Below, in pieces: positions 15,344 through 22,879 of a stretch of DNA of 30,116 bases. Position 1 is the first letter of the stretch, and every line of letters starts with the position of its first letter. The notes below the pieces were generated by a model. The model was not told where the DNA came from and ran no database searches. It saw only the letters and a program-made list of their open reading frames with translations. This DNA is from Candidatus Omnitrophota bacterium (GTDB taxonomy: Bacteria; Omnitrophota; Gorgyraeia; Gygaellales; Profunditerraquicolaceae): NCBI GenBank assembly GCA_028711825.1, contig JAQTRM010000007.1, positions 1 through 30,116 on the forward strand, in the 5' to 3' direction. The translations under genes and the position numbers were made by a program.

Positions 15344-16753
15344 ATGAAGAAAGGAAACGACATCGCGTTAGTGCAGGCCCCGCCTTGGGGCCTCTTCAGC
15401 CCTCCCCTGGGCATCGCTTATCTTGCTTCTTACCTTGAAAAAAAGAATATTTCCGTGAAAGTTTTCGATGTAAATGTGGCGCTGTTTAACACGGCACAGG
15501 ATAAGACCCTCTGGAATTTCGAGAGGAAGGACGAATGGAATAAAGCGGAGACCTTTGACATTATCAGGGATGTTTTTGACCGGGAAATATCCTCCTGTGT
15601 GGACAGGGTCATCGCGGCGGGACCGGAGATCGTGGGGATATCGACCAATCAGAACAGTCTGCTATTTTCCCTGGAATTTGCTCGGCGGCTGAAACAGGCC
15701 GGGGATGTTTTTGTGATCGCCGGAGGCGGCGGATGCCTGAACGCGCATGAGAGGGATATCTTGCGCCGGGATGGAGTAATCGACGCCCTGGTGGTCGGCG
15801 AAGGGGAAGAGGTCCTTTATGAATTTATCGAGAAATTTAAAAACGGGGTGATAGCCTCTCCGATGGAGGGGGTATTATTGAAGGGCCAGCGGGACACAGA
15901 ACTGGTTCTCCGTTCCGCTCCCCCGAACCTGGACAAGCTCTTTTTCCCGACTTACAAGGAGTTTGATTTAAGCCAATACGGCAGCCCGTTCTTATGTCTC
16001 CTTTCCAGCCGGGGATGTATCGGGCGGTGTGTCTTCTGTAATGACAGGTTTTATCAGGGCAGGATAAGGCTGAGGAGCCCGGAAAAGATTGTCGAGGAGA
16101 TCGAATACCACCTTATAAATAATAAGATCAGTAATTTTAGTTTTAACGACCTTTTGGTCAACGCCGACTTAAAGCACCTGGATGCCTGGTGCGGCATGAT
16201 TATAAAGAAGAAACTTAAAGTTAAATGGAACGCGCAGGCGCTTGCCCGCGCGGATATGAGCGCGGAACTGCTGGACAGGATAAAAGAGGCGGGCTGCGAA
16301 GTGCTGCAGTACGGTATCGAATCCGGTTCCGACAGCGTCCTGGAAGGGATGGGCAAGCTTTTTAAGGCTGCCGACGCCGAGAAGGTGCTGTGCCTGACGC
16401 ATGATGCCGGGATCCAGGCCTGGGTAAATATCATCGTGGGTTTCCCTTGGGAGATGGAGCGGGATTTCCAGGAGACTGTTTCTTTTATTGAAAGGAATCG
16501 TGGGAATATCGACCGGGTCGGATCGCTTAATACTTGCAATGTGGTTTTTAATTCTTATATGATGAACAATAAGGAGGAATTCGGGATTGTTCTTTCCGAG
16601 AAACCGGAGCTGGTGGAGATTAGCTGGCATAAGGGGGATAACTGTGATACCCTGCGCAAGGAAAGGGCCTTAAGGCTTAAGTCGGTATTGGCGAGGTTGA
16701 ATCTTCCTCTGGGGCAGGATAATCTGTTTGTGGTCCCCGGACGGACACAATAA
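15344..16753 (+). CDS. B12-binding-domain radical SAM enzyme
   Basis: This 469-residue protein starts with a cobalamin-binding Rossmann-like domain (residues ~8-170; PPLGIAYLASYLE is characteristic). The radical SAM core follows, with its [4Fe-4S] cysteines at 225, 229 and 232 (CIGRCVFC). Members of this group methylate or rearrange unactivated carbons in lipids, hopanoids, bacteriochlorophyll-like or peptide substrates. The substrate here cannot be read from sequence. Two small membrane proteins follow on the same strand within 50 nt and may belong to the transcription unit. The ribosome binding site is poor. Confidence 0.9.
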   Translation: MKKGNDIALVQAPPWGLFSPPLGIAYLASYLEKKNISVKVFDVNVALFNTAQDKTLWNFERKDEWNKAETFDIIRDVFDREISSCVDRVIAAGPEIVGISTNQNSLLFSLEFARRLKQAGDVFVIAGGGGCLNAHERDILRRDGVIDALVVGEGEEVLYEFIEKFKNGVIASPMEGVLLKGQRDTELVLRSAPPNLDKLFFPTYKEFDLSQYGSPFLCLLSSRGCIGRCVFCNDRFYQGRIRLRSPEKIVEEIEYHLINNKISNFSFNDLLVNADLKHLDAWCGMIIKKKLKVKWNAQALARADMSAELLDRIKEAGCEVLQYGIESGSDSVLEGMGKLFKAADAEKVLCLTHDAGIQAWVNIIVGFPWEMERDFQETVSFIERNRGNIDRVGSLNTCNVVFNSYMMNNKEEFGIVLSEKPELVEISWHKGDNCDTLRKERALRLKSVLARLNLPLGQDNLFVVPGRTQ

Positions 16754-16782
16754 AGCTTTACAGACAGGAAGGAGGAGAAAAG

Positions 16783-17313
16783 ATGCGAAATTTATCCGTG
16801 GCTTTAGTGTTTATTTGCGCGCTTGTGGCGGTGTTTTCATTTTTTACGCCCTGGATCAGTATTAATACTCCGGCCAGAGGGGTGATCTCGAAATTCCTGA
16901 AAGTGGAAAGCGGTTCTTCCTTGATGAAGATCAGCGGCTACCAGGTGCCGATACTCGCCAACCGCCGGGATTCCCGGTTGATGATCGAAGTGATCAAGCT
17001 TTATAATCCGGGGGTTAAAGACGCCGACAGGAAGAGCTGGCTGATTTGGGTGGTGCCGCTTTTAGCGTTATTCCTGGCTCTTGTCCACGCCGGAATCAGA
17101 GAAAACCGCTGGTTTAACCTGGCGGTGGGGATTCTGGGAATAGCGATTTATGCGGTGGGGGTTTATAAGCTGAAGACTACGAATATGGATAAGATGGTGA
17201 TGAGTATTAATATCCTGCCCGGGTTATGGATGACGCTTTCCGGTTATTTCGGGATGGGAGTGGTTTGTATGACAAAATTTATCAGGCCCGGATGGTTCAA
17301 GCCCGGGAAGTAA
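16783..17313 (+). CDS. Four-helix membrane protein, unknown function
   Basis: This 176-residue protein has four hydrophobic segments: one at the N-terminus, then two close together and a last one before a short basic tail. An extracytoplasmic loop of about 60 residues separates helices 1 and 2 and carries several basic residues. The start has AGGAGGAG at good spacing. It follows the radical SAM gene by 29 nt. I recognise no family. Confidence 0.78.
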   Translation: MRNLSVALVFICALVAVFSFFTPWISINTPARGVISKFLKVESGSSLMKISGYQVPILANRRDSRLMIEVIKLYNPGVKDADRKSWLIWVVPLLALFLALVHAGIRENRWFNLAVGILGIAIYAVGVYKLKTTNMDKMVMSINILPGLWMTLSGYFGMGVVCMTKFIRPGWFKPGK

Positions 17314-17362
17314 CGGTTCCTCAGGCAAATTTTTCGACAACGTGATCTGAAGAGGAAATTAG

Positions 17363-17791
17363 ATGGAGAATAAACATAAAGGCAAGAAAGCATCGCCGGG
17401 TTCCCGGAAGAGGGCGTTCTATGACCTGCTGATAATTTTTTTAGTGGTGGCGGCCGTAGCTGTTCTCTCTTATTTTTTCAACATTTTTAAGTTCCTGGTG
17501 GATTTTTTCCGGAAATACCCGGATTATATCACATTTATCGATGAGATTATCTCGGTTTCCTTTATCTTAACCGTTTGCCTGGCGGTGTTTTCTTTCCGCA
17601 GGTGGCTTGAGCTGAAGAAGGAGACCGCCGCGCGCATAAAGTTGCAAGAGGAGTTAATCAGGATAGCGGAGGTGAGGGCGGAAACGGAAAGGATCATCTC
17701 CAAGGAGCTCCATAGCGAGATCGAATATTACCGCCAGAGAGATATCGCCGCTCTGCCGCAGGCGAAGAAAAAGAAAAATAAGGGCGTTTGA
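17363..17791 (+). CDS. Two-helix membrane protein with C-terminal coiled coil
   Basis: This 142-residue protein has a lysine-rich N-terminus, two transmembrane helices (about residues 18-45 and 58-80) and then a charged helical stretch (EEL, AEVRAETER) that is likely a short coiled coil in the cytoplasm, ending in a run of lysines. GAGGAAA precedes the ATG. It is 49 nt after the previous membrane protein. The layout resembles small histidine-kinase-like sensor fragments, but no catalytic domain is present. No family assigned. Confidence 0.75.
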   Translation: MENKHKGKKASPGSRKRAFYDLLIIFLVVAAVAVLSYFFNIFKFLVDFFRKYPDYITFIDEIISVSFILTVCLAVFSFRRWLELKKETAARIKLQEELIRIAEVRAETERIISKELHSEIEYYRQRDIAALPQAKKKKNKGV

Positions 17792-17819
17792 AAACGGCCC
17801 CGGCCGGAGCCAAAATTTG

Positions 17820-17848
17820 TTGCAGCGGCGATTATCCGAAGTTATAAT
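17820..17848 (+). promoter_or_regulatory. Sigma70-like promoter before the small exported protein
   Basis: TTGCAG at 17820-17825 and TATAAT at 17843-17848 with a 17-nt spacer. A TAAGGAG follows 12 nt downstream. Confidence 0.65.
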
Positions 17849-17881
17849 ATCTTAAGGTCTAAGGAGTTATAATATGGCAGG

Positions 17882-17911
17882 GTGTCCCTTTAAAGGACGT
17901 CCCCGCGGGGA
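17882..17911. repeat. Inverted copy of the GGGGACGTCC element at a gene start
   Basis: GGGTGTCCC-TTTAAA-GGACGTCCCCGCGG. Read on the other strand it matches the beginning of the direct repeats at 2858 and 4403 (GGGGACGTCCTTT then GGGACACCC) with two or three differences. GTCC and GGAC arms pair around TTTAAA. It sits between two possible start codons of the following gene. Confidence 0.75.
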
Positions 17912-17918
17912 GGGTAAG

Positions 17919-18272
17919 ATGGTGAATAAGTTGGCGGCATTGTTGTTAATATCGGGGTGTTTATTCTTTAGCTCCGGACACAGCACTTGTTTCGCTCAGC
18001 AATACCAGGCCCCCGAGGTCTGTTATGCCAGGGGAGAATTGATCAATGTGAGTTTCGTGAATTCTTCCATAACTTTAAAGGCGCTCCAGCCGGACGGGCG
18101 CCATGATGAGATTACTTTCTTTGTTACCCCGCACACCAAGATCAATAGGGGCAGCCTTTTTCTTTCCATCTCCGACCTTATGGAAGGCGACGAAATAATC
18201 GTCCAATACCGGGAACTGCCGATGGCTTTTTCCGGACGTAAGGCGGATCGCATTGATGTCAAATCCATCTGA
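17919..18272 (+). CDS. Small exported protein, OB/beta-rich, unknown function
   Basis: From ATG 17919 the product is 117 residues with a normal signal peptide (cleavage near CFA, residue 26) and a mature beta-rich domain (ELINVSFVNSS, ITFFVTPHTKI, MEGDEIIVQY) that resembles DUF5666-like or OB-fold proteins. An in-frame ATG at 17874 has a better-spaced AAGGAG (17861-17866) and would add 15 residues encoded by the repeat element; GGGGAGGG before 17919 also serves. I prefer 17919 because the signal peptide then begins normally. It has its own promoter. Probably periplasmic. Confidence 0.7.
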   Translation: MVNKLAALLLISGCLFFSSGHSTCFAQQYQAPEVCYARGELINVSFVNSSITLKALQPDGRHDEITFFVTPHTKINRGSLFLSISDLMEGDEIIVQYRELPMAFSGRKADRIDVKSI

Positions 18273-18315
18273 AAAACCGAGAGGAAATGTTTCTTAAGAA
18301 AAGGGGCTGCAGGGA

Positions 18316-20007
18316 TTGGGCGGACACCGTTGGAAAAATTTTATCCTTGAAAAGTCTGCCCGGCCGGGGCTGCAGGCCTTGTTGCTTGCGGCGCTGACGG
18401 CGGCCCTGGCAATCCCCTTTCTTAATAAAGCCTTCAATATCGACGACCCTCTTTTTATCTGGACGGCAAAACAGGTTTCTTCTTCCCTTTGCGATCCTTA
18501 CGGTTTTATCCTTAACTGGTACGGTTTCAAGATGCGGGCCTGGGAGGTGATCCAGAACCCGCCGCTTGTTTCGTATTATATCGCCCTGGCCGGGCGTTTC
18601 TTCGGCTGGGGTGAAAGGGCGCTGCACGCGTTTTTCATTATCCCGGCATGCGGAGCGGTCCTGGGAACTTATTTCCTTGCCCGCCGGGCTCCGGGCGCGG
18701 CCTTTACGGCGGGGCTGTTATTGCTGGCATCGCCGGTTTTCGCGGTTTCGGCCTCATCCGTGATGTGCGATGTTACGATGCTGGCATTATTCATCTGGGG
18801 GGTGTTTTTCTGGGTAAAGGGCATAGACGGTGAAAACTCTCCCTGCCTGCTGGCTGCCTCATTCCTTGCCGGTTTCTGCGCCTTGACAAAATATTTCGGC
18901 GCGTTTTTAATCCCCCTGTTTATTTTTTACGCTTTCTTTAAGAAAAGGCGGGGAGGGGCAGCTTATCTCTTATACCTTTTGATCCCGCTGTCGATGCTCG
19001 CCTTCTACCATTTTAATACCGCCGCGCTTTACGGCCGAAGCCTGCTTTATAATGCCGCGGCATATTCTTTTTCGCAAGGCGGGAAAGCCTCCGGGGTTTT
19101 TGAAAACCTGCTTACCGGTTTTTCTTTTACCGGAGGGTGTTATATTGTTTTTATCTTCCTGGTGTGTTTCCTGATGCGGAAAAAGGAGTTATTATTTTCG
19201 GCGGCGGTTTCTTTAGCGGCGCTGGCGGTGTTTTTATTCATTAAGAAACCGGGGTTTTTGCTTCCGGCCTCTCCGGGGCTGCCGGGGTTTCCGCACTACC
19301 TGCAGTTTTGCCTTTTTGTTTTCGGCGGGATAGCGATCCTGGTGTTTTTATCCGTGGAATCCTGGAGGAACCGGAAGGATCCCCTGACGCTGTTGCTTTT
19401 TACCTGGGCCGCCGGCACGTTTATTTTTAGTGTTTTCTTTAACTGGACGGTTAACGGCAGGTCTTTGCTGCCCTGCGCGCCGCCTTTATGCGTTATCGCC
19501 TCTTTGCGGTTGGGGAAAACGCTTGCAGCTTCTGCGCGGCGGAGAATTTATTTATTGATTGCCTGCGGGATATTGTTTTCTCTGATTCTGGCGGCGGCGG
19601 ATTACCGGTTTGCCGGGAGCGCGCGGCAAGCGGCAAAAGAGATCGGCGCAAAGCGCTTGAATTATCCCGGCAGGGTATTTTTTCAGGGCCATTGGGGATT
19701 TCAGTATTATATGGAAGAGGAGGGTTTTGAGGCGGTAGATGTCCGGAGGACCTCCTTGGCCAGCGGGGATTCGGTGGTGGTTCCTTCCAATAATACCAAT
19801 ACTTTTCCTTTGTCGAAAGAGGTTTTCTTTTTATCCGGCCGTATGGAACTGCCGCCTTTTCCGGGGCTTGCGGTAATGGACAGCACGGCGGGAGCGGGTT
19901 TTTACACTAGCCTTTGGGGGCCGCTGCCTTTTGCCTTCGGCGCCGCCGCGGATGAAAAATATGATATTTACCGTTTTGTTCCGGCTTCCGGAGGCAAAGC
20001 GGTTTGA
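18316..20007 (+). CDS. GT39/ArnT-like integral membrane glycosyltransferase
   Basis: This ~563-residue membrane protein has many hydrophobic helices and an early IDDPLF segment after helix 1, the acidic pair used by the GT39/ArnT/PMT-type GT-C enzymes that transfer sugars from lipid-phosphate donors. The C-terminal ~100 residues are soluble and extracytoplasmic. No ATG begins the frame: the first plausible start is TTG 18316, with a weak CAGGGA upstream. A well-placed ATG at 18287 exists in a different frame that closes quickly, so a start error or a frameshift near 18300-18360 is possible. The acceptor may be a lipid or cell-surface glycan. Confidence 0.8.
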   Translation: MGGHRWKNFILEKSARPGLQALLLAALTAALAIPFLNKAFNIDDPLFIWTAKQVSSSLCDPYGFILNWYGFKMRAWEVIQNPPLVSYYIALAGRFFGWGERALHAFFIIPACGAVLGTYFLARRAPGAAFTAGLLLLASPVFAVSASSVMCDVTMLALFIWGVFFWVKGIDGENSPCLLAASFLAGFCALTKYFGAFLIPLFIFYAFFKKRRGGAAYLLYLLIPLSMLAFYHFNTAALYGRSLLYNAAAYSFSQGGKASGVFENLLTGFSFTGGCYIVFIFLVCFLMRKKELLFSAAVSLAALAVFLFIKKPGFLLPASPGLPGFPHYLQFCLFVFGGIAILVFLSVESWRNRKDPLTLLLFTWAAGTFIFSVFFNWTVNGRSLLPCAPPLCVIASLRLGKTLAASARRRIYLLIACGILFSLILAAADYRFAGSARQAAKEIGAKRLNYPGRVFFQGHWGFQYYMEEEGFEAVDVRRTSLASGDSVVVPSNNTNTFPLSKEVFFLSGRMELPPFPGLAVMDSTAGAGFYTSLWGPLPFAFGAAADEKYDIYRFVPASGGKAV

Positions 20008-20015
20008 TTTATCGC

Positions 20016-20044
20016 TTGTAGCGTTTTTCCGTCCGTAGTAGAAT
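20016..20044 (+). promoter_or_regulatory. Sigma70-like promoter before the DUF1330 gene
   Basis: TTGTAG at 20016-20021 and TAGAAT at 20039-20044 with a 17-nt spacer. Confidence 0.55.
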
Positions 20045-20067
20045 GGGTTAACAAACAGGGAGCGGAT

Positions 20068-20373
20068 ATGGCGGTATATTTTATAGTGGAGATTGCGACC
20101 GCGGCGGGGAATAAAAAAGATTACGCCGAATACATCGGTAAGGTCCGTCCGGTCGTGGAAAAATATAAAGGTAAGTACCTGGCCCGCGGCGGCAAAGTTA
20201 CCGCGGTCTTCGGGAATTGGGATCCCGAACGGATGATCCTGATTGAATTTCCTTCTTCGGAAGATGTCAGGCAATGGCTGAATTCTCCGGAGTACCTGGC
20301 GATCGCGCCGTTAAGGGAAAATTCTGTTTCTACCAGGGCGGTAATGATCGAGGGGTGCGGCGATGACTGCTAA
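20068..20373 (+). CDS. DUF1330 family protein
   Basis: This 101-residue protein has the dimeric ferredoxin-like (dabb) fold expected of DUF1330: MAVYFIVEI strand, then KDYAEYIGKV helix, then GGKVTAVFG and MILIEFPS strands with the SSEDVRQWLNSPEY helix. It is cytoplasmic and no catalytic role is established for the family. GGGAGCGG precedes the ATG. The C-terminal CGDDC is unusual and may result from the overlap, because the last 11 nt are shared with the start of the methyltransferase gene. Confidence 0.88.
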   Translation: MAVYFIVEIATAAGNKKDYAEYIGKVRPVVEKYKGKYLARGGKVTAVFGNWDPERMILIEFPSSEDVRQWLNSPEYLAIAPLRENSVSTRAVMIEGCGDDC

Positions 20374-21064
20374 AACGGGAGGAAGGCTCGGGCAGATCCG
20401 CAGCCATTTCGAAAAAGAGGCGGAGGCATTCGACCGGGTATTTTTTAAGATCATGCCTTCTTACCGCAGAATGATTGAAGCGGCGGTTGAGGCGGTTCCT
20501 TTTCAGAAAGGGAAAGCTCTAAGGGCTTTGGACCTGGGATGCGGGACAGGCAACCTGGCGGAGGCGTTGATCAAGGCTTACCCCGGGTCATCCGTAACCT
20601 GCCTGGATATGGCGGAAAACATGATCCGTATGGCCCGTGCCAAGCTGGGGAAAAAACGCGGGGTGAGTTTTTGGCAGGGTGATATCCGTAAATTCGATTA
20701 TTCCGGAAGATACGATGCGATCCTGGCTTCTATGGTGCTGCACCATATCGAAAAAAAAGAAAAGACCGCTTTTTACCGAAGACTGCGCAATACCCTTTCG
20801 CGGAACGGGGTTTTTAACGTGATAGATATTTTTGTCTCTCCGGACAGGTTGATACAGGAATTTTATGTCCGGGAGTGGAAATCATTTATGTTAAATAACG
20901 GTATCAAGCGGGCACAGGTCGAAAATATGCTTTGCCGCCACCGCAGGGAAGATCGTCCGGTCTCTCTGAGTGAGGAGCTTGCGATGCTGCGCCGGGCGGG
21001 GTTTGCCCGGGCGGAAGTGATAATCAAGGAGTATAACTTCGCGGCGATCTCGGCACGCCGTTAA
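20363..21064 (+). CDS. Class I SAM-dependent methyltransferase
   Basis: This 233-residue enzyme carries the glycine-rich SAM motif DLGCGTG at residues 57-63, an acidic motif II (CLDMAENM), the DIRKFD motif and a MVLHHIE motif after the fourth strand, all typical of the UbiE/COQ5-like small-molecule methyltransferases. Residues after ~160 form a helical lid that probably selects the substrate. It is coupled to the DUF1330 gene by an 11-nt overlap. The substrate is unknown. A short GGCACG/CGTGCC hairpin spans its stop codon without a T-run. Confidence 0.9.
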   Translation: MTAKTGGRLGQIRSHFEKEAEAFDRVFFKIMPSYRRMIEAAVEAVPFQKGKALRALDLGCGTGNLAEALIKAYPGSSVTCLDMAENMIRMARAKLGKKRGVSFWQGDIRKFDYSGRYDAILASMVLHHIEKKEKTAFYRRLRNTLSRNGVFNVIDIFVSPDRLIQEFYVREWKSFMLNNGIKRAQVENMLCRHRREDRPVSLSEELAMLRRAGFARAEVIIKEYNFAAISARR

Positions 21065-21086
21065 CGTGCCTGGAGAGTTCCGGGTA

Positions 21087-21114
21087 TTGACAAGTTTTTC
21101 GTTTTTTATAAAAT
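21087..21114 (+). promoter_or_regulatory. Strong sigma70-like promoter before the Hsp20 gene
   Basis: A consensus TTGACA at 21087-21092, a 16-nt spacer and TAAAAT at 21109-21114. The GGGAGGTG ribosome binding site lies about 12 nt further on, so the leader is short. I see no CIRCE or ROSE-like element. Confidence 0.7.
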
Positions 21115-21136
21115 GTTTTAAAAACGGGAGGTGCAG

Positions 21137-21760
21137 ATGAAACATAAAATCATGCTTTGGTCAATCGTGATCCTGGCGGGAGCGCTTATTTTCGAGAACG
21201 CGTATCTTTTCGGCAGGTACGGCAAAGAGAAGGAAAGGGTGGAAGTTTACTCTCCTTACCATCCGGGGTTTGTTAAAAAGCTTCCTGCCCAGGGCAGGCC
21301 GGTTTTTTATGATTCTTCGCTGCGCGATTCTTTTTCGGAAATGAACCGCATGCAGGGAAAGATGAACCGCGCTTTCCGGGATAATATGATGCCGAACCCG
21401 CCGGCACCGGTTAATGATAAATTGTTCGGCGGCTCGGGAATGATATTCAGCAATACCGATACTACTTATATCCTTAAAGTGGCGATGCCCGGGGTGGATA
21501 AAAATGAAATTGAACTTAAGGTGCAGGGAAGGCAACTGGTAATCTCCAGCCGGAGCAAGACCGATAAGGATCAAAAAGGCAAAGATTCTTACCGCCGCGA
21601 ATTGAGCTATGGTGATTTTTTGAGCTATTTTACCCTGCCGAATGACGCGCAGGTCGGTAAAATCACCTCGGGTTACAAGGATGGGGTTCTGACAGTAGTT
21701 ATTCCCAGGAGCAAGAAGATAAAAAACCGTCCGGCCGCGTTTGAAGTTCCGGTGAGGTAG
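21137..21760 (+). CDS. Membrane-anchored small heat-shock protein (Hsp20/alpha-crystallin)
   Basis: I use ATG 21137 because GGGAGGTG precedes it; GTG 21131 overlaps that site. The 207-residue protein has a 20-residue hydrophobic anchor at its start (IMLWSIVILAGALIF), an ~80-residue linker and an alpha-crystallin domain (residues ~100-200) with the typical LKVAMPGVDKNEIEL, ELSYGDFL-like and GVLTVVIPR segments. Small heat-shock proteins bind unfolding proteins without ATP and are normally cytosolic; this one would display its domain in the periplasm. An inverted repeat (GCCCT...AGGGC, 21760-21790) begins at the stop codon. Confidence 0.9.
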   Translation: MKHKIMLWSIVILAGALIFENAYLFGRYGKEKERVEVYSPYHPGFVKKLPAQGRPVFYDSSLRDSFSEMNRMQGKMNRAFRDNMMPNPPAPVNDKLFGGSGMIFSNTDTTYILKVAMPGVDKNEIELKVQGRQLVISSRSKTDKDQKGKDSYRRELSYGDFLSYFTLPNDAQVGKITSGYKDGVLTVVIPRSKKIKNRPAAFEVPVR

Positions 21761-21821
21761 CCCTCGTATTTTTCTGAAAAAATTAAGGGCAACTTTATTT
21801 ATCCGGCGGAAAGGAGAGTTT

Positions 21822-22208
21822 ATGAAAAGATTGGCGGGAGCGGTCCTGGCGGGATTGATGGTTATGAATTTATACGGATGTTTTGCCTTGGTTGCCGGTA
21901 CGGCCGCCGGGGCGGGGACCGCGGTTTGGCTTTCGGATAAGCTGACCCAGCAGTTCAACGCTTCTTATGATAGGACCATCAAGGCCGCCGAGAAGGCTTT
22001 GAATTCCCTGGATCTTGAAATTATCAAGGAATACAGGCAGGCGGATGTTACGCAGATCCGCAGTAAATATACCGACGGCAGGGATATCTGGATCGATGTG
22101 CGGAAAACCTCCGCTAATTCCACCAAGGTAGAAGTCCGGGTGGGGATGGTGAGTTCCGGTAAGGAAGCGGCGAGCAAGATTTTGGAGAGAATAAAATTAT
22201 ATCTTTAA
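21822..22208 (+). CDS. DUF3568-type lipoprotein
   Basis: This 128-residue protein has a lipoprotein signal with lipobox LYGC (Cys20) and a short hydrophobic, glycine/alanine-rich segment after it. The mature domain (NASYDRTIKAAEKAL, KEYRQADVTQI, VEVRVGMVSSG) follows the DUF3568 pattern. These are small lipid-anchored periplasmic proteins of unknown function, found often in PVC and related bacteria. AAAGGAG precedes the ATG. It probably follows the Hsp20 gene in one transcription unit (61-nt gap with an inverted repeat). Confidence 0.82.
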   Translation: MKRLAGAVLAGLMVMNLYGCFALVAGTAAGAGTAVWLSDKLTQQFNASYDRTIKAAEKALNSLDLEIIKEYRQADVTQIRSKYTDGRDIWIDVRKTSANSTKVEVRVGMVSSGKEAASKILERIKLYL

Positions 22209-22213
22209 AGAAA

Positions 22214-22269
22214 GGGACGCTTCATACATAACTTTATGATTTTCAACCGGATTTGAAGGAAACGGTCCC
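22214..22269. repeat. Paired 5' element A (GGGAC...GTCCC)
   Basis: GGGAC (22214) and GTCCC (22265-22269) can pair to enclose about 46 nt. The 16-nt GGAAACGGTCCCTGGT at 22258-22273 is identical in element B at 22811. The interior aligns with B at roughly three quarters of positions by eye. It lies 35 nt before the response-regulator start. Confidence 0.75.
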
Positions 22270-22303
22270 TGGTCGAACCGAGGTCTAACCGGAGGGCGGA
22301 CGG

Positions 22304-22681
22304 ATGGAAAAAAGAAGAGTGTTGATAGTTGATGATGAAGAGGATTTTACCAGGCTTATCAAGCTGAACCTCGAACAGACCGGGCAATATAGAGTTAAGA
22401 CGGTTAACAAGGGGGCGCTCGCGCTGGAGGCCGCCAGGGAGTTTAGGCCGGATCTCATCTTTCTGGATATCATCATGCCTGATATCGACGGCGGAGATGT
22501 TTGTCATCAGCTGGAGAGCGACGGCCAGATTAAAGGCACCCCGATTGTCTTCCTTACCGCGATCGCTAAAAAAGAGGAAGTTGCGGCTAGCCGCGGGGCG
22601 ATCGGCGGGCACCCGTTCCTTGCCAAGCCGGTGAGTGTCAGGGAATTGATCGATTGTATCGAGAGGACGGAAAGGATTTGA
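22304..22681 (+). CDS. Single-domain response regulator (orphan)
   Basis: This 125-residue CheY-like receiver has the acidic pocket Asp10-Asp11, phosphoacceptor Asp55 in FLDIIMPD, Thr in LTAIA and the conserved Lys in LAKPVS. There is no output domain, so it would act by protein interaction. No histidine kinase is adjacent; the kinase at 24084 has its own partner at 25528. GGAGGGCGGACGG lies upstream as a loosely spaced ribosome binding site. The 5' region contains element A. Confidence 0.93.
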   Translation: MEKRRVLIVDDEEDFTRLIKLNLEQTGQYRVKTVNKGALALEAAREFRPDLIFLDIIMPDIDGGDVCHQLESDGQIKGTPIVFLTAIAKKEEVAASRGAIGGHPFLAKPVSVRELIDCIERTERI

Positions 22682-22810
22682 TTTTAACCTTGGTCTTTTC
22701 CGTTTCCTGCTTTTCCGGAAGATTTTTCCAGTAAACCCGCAGAGTTTCAGAAGTCAAGAATCTTTAATCTTTTAAATTCCAGAAAACCTCTTTTTTTGTT
22801 GAGAAAAAGC

Positions 22811-22865
22811 GGGACACTTCGTGTGTAACCTTATATTTCTCATCTGGATATAGGGAAACGGTCCC
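22811..22865. repeat. Paired 5' element B (GGGAC...GTCCC)
   Basis: This is the counterpart of element A, 597 nt downstream, with GGGAC at 22811-22815 and GTCCC at 22861-22865. It has its own compensating inner stem (CCTTATAT with ATATAGG) instead of the CTTCA/TGAAG pairing of A. It ends 14 nt before the ATG of the serine hydrolase. Confidence 0.75.
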
Positions 22866-22879
22866 TGGTGGAAGGAGTT

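Noticed and set aside
22214..22269. Cyclic-di-GMP or other known riboswitch
   Set aside because: The conserved core of the known classes cannot be recognised; only the inverted ends are clear.
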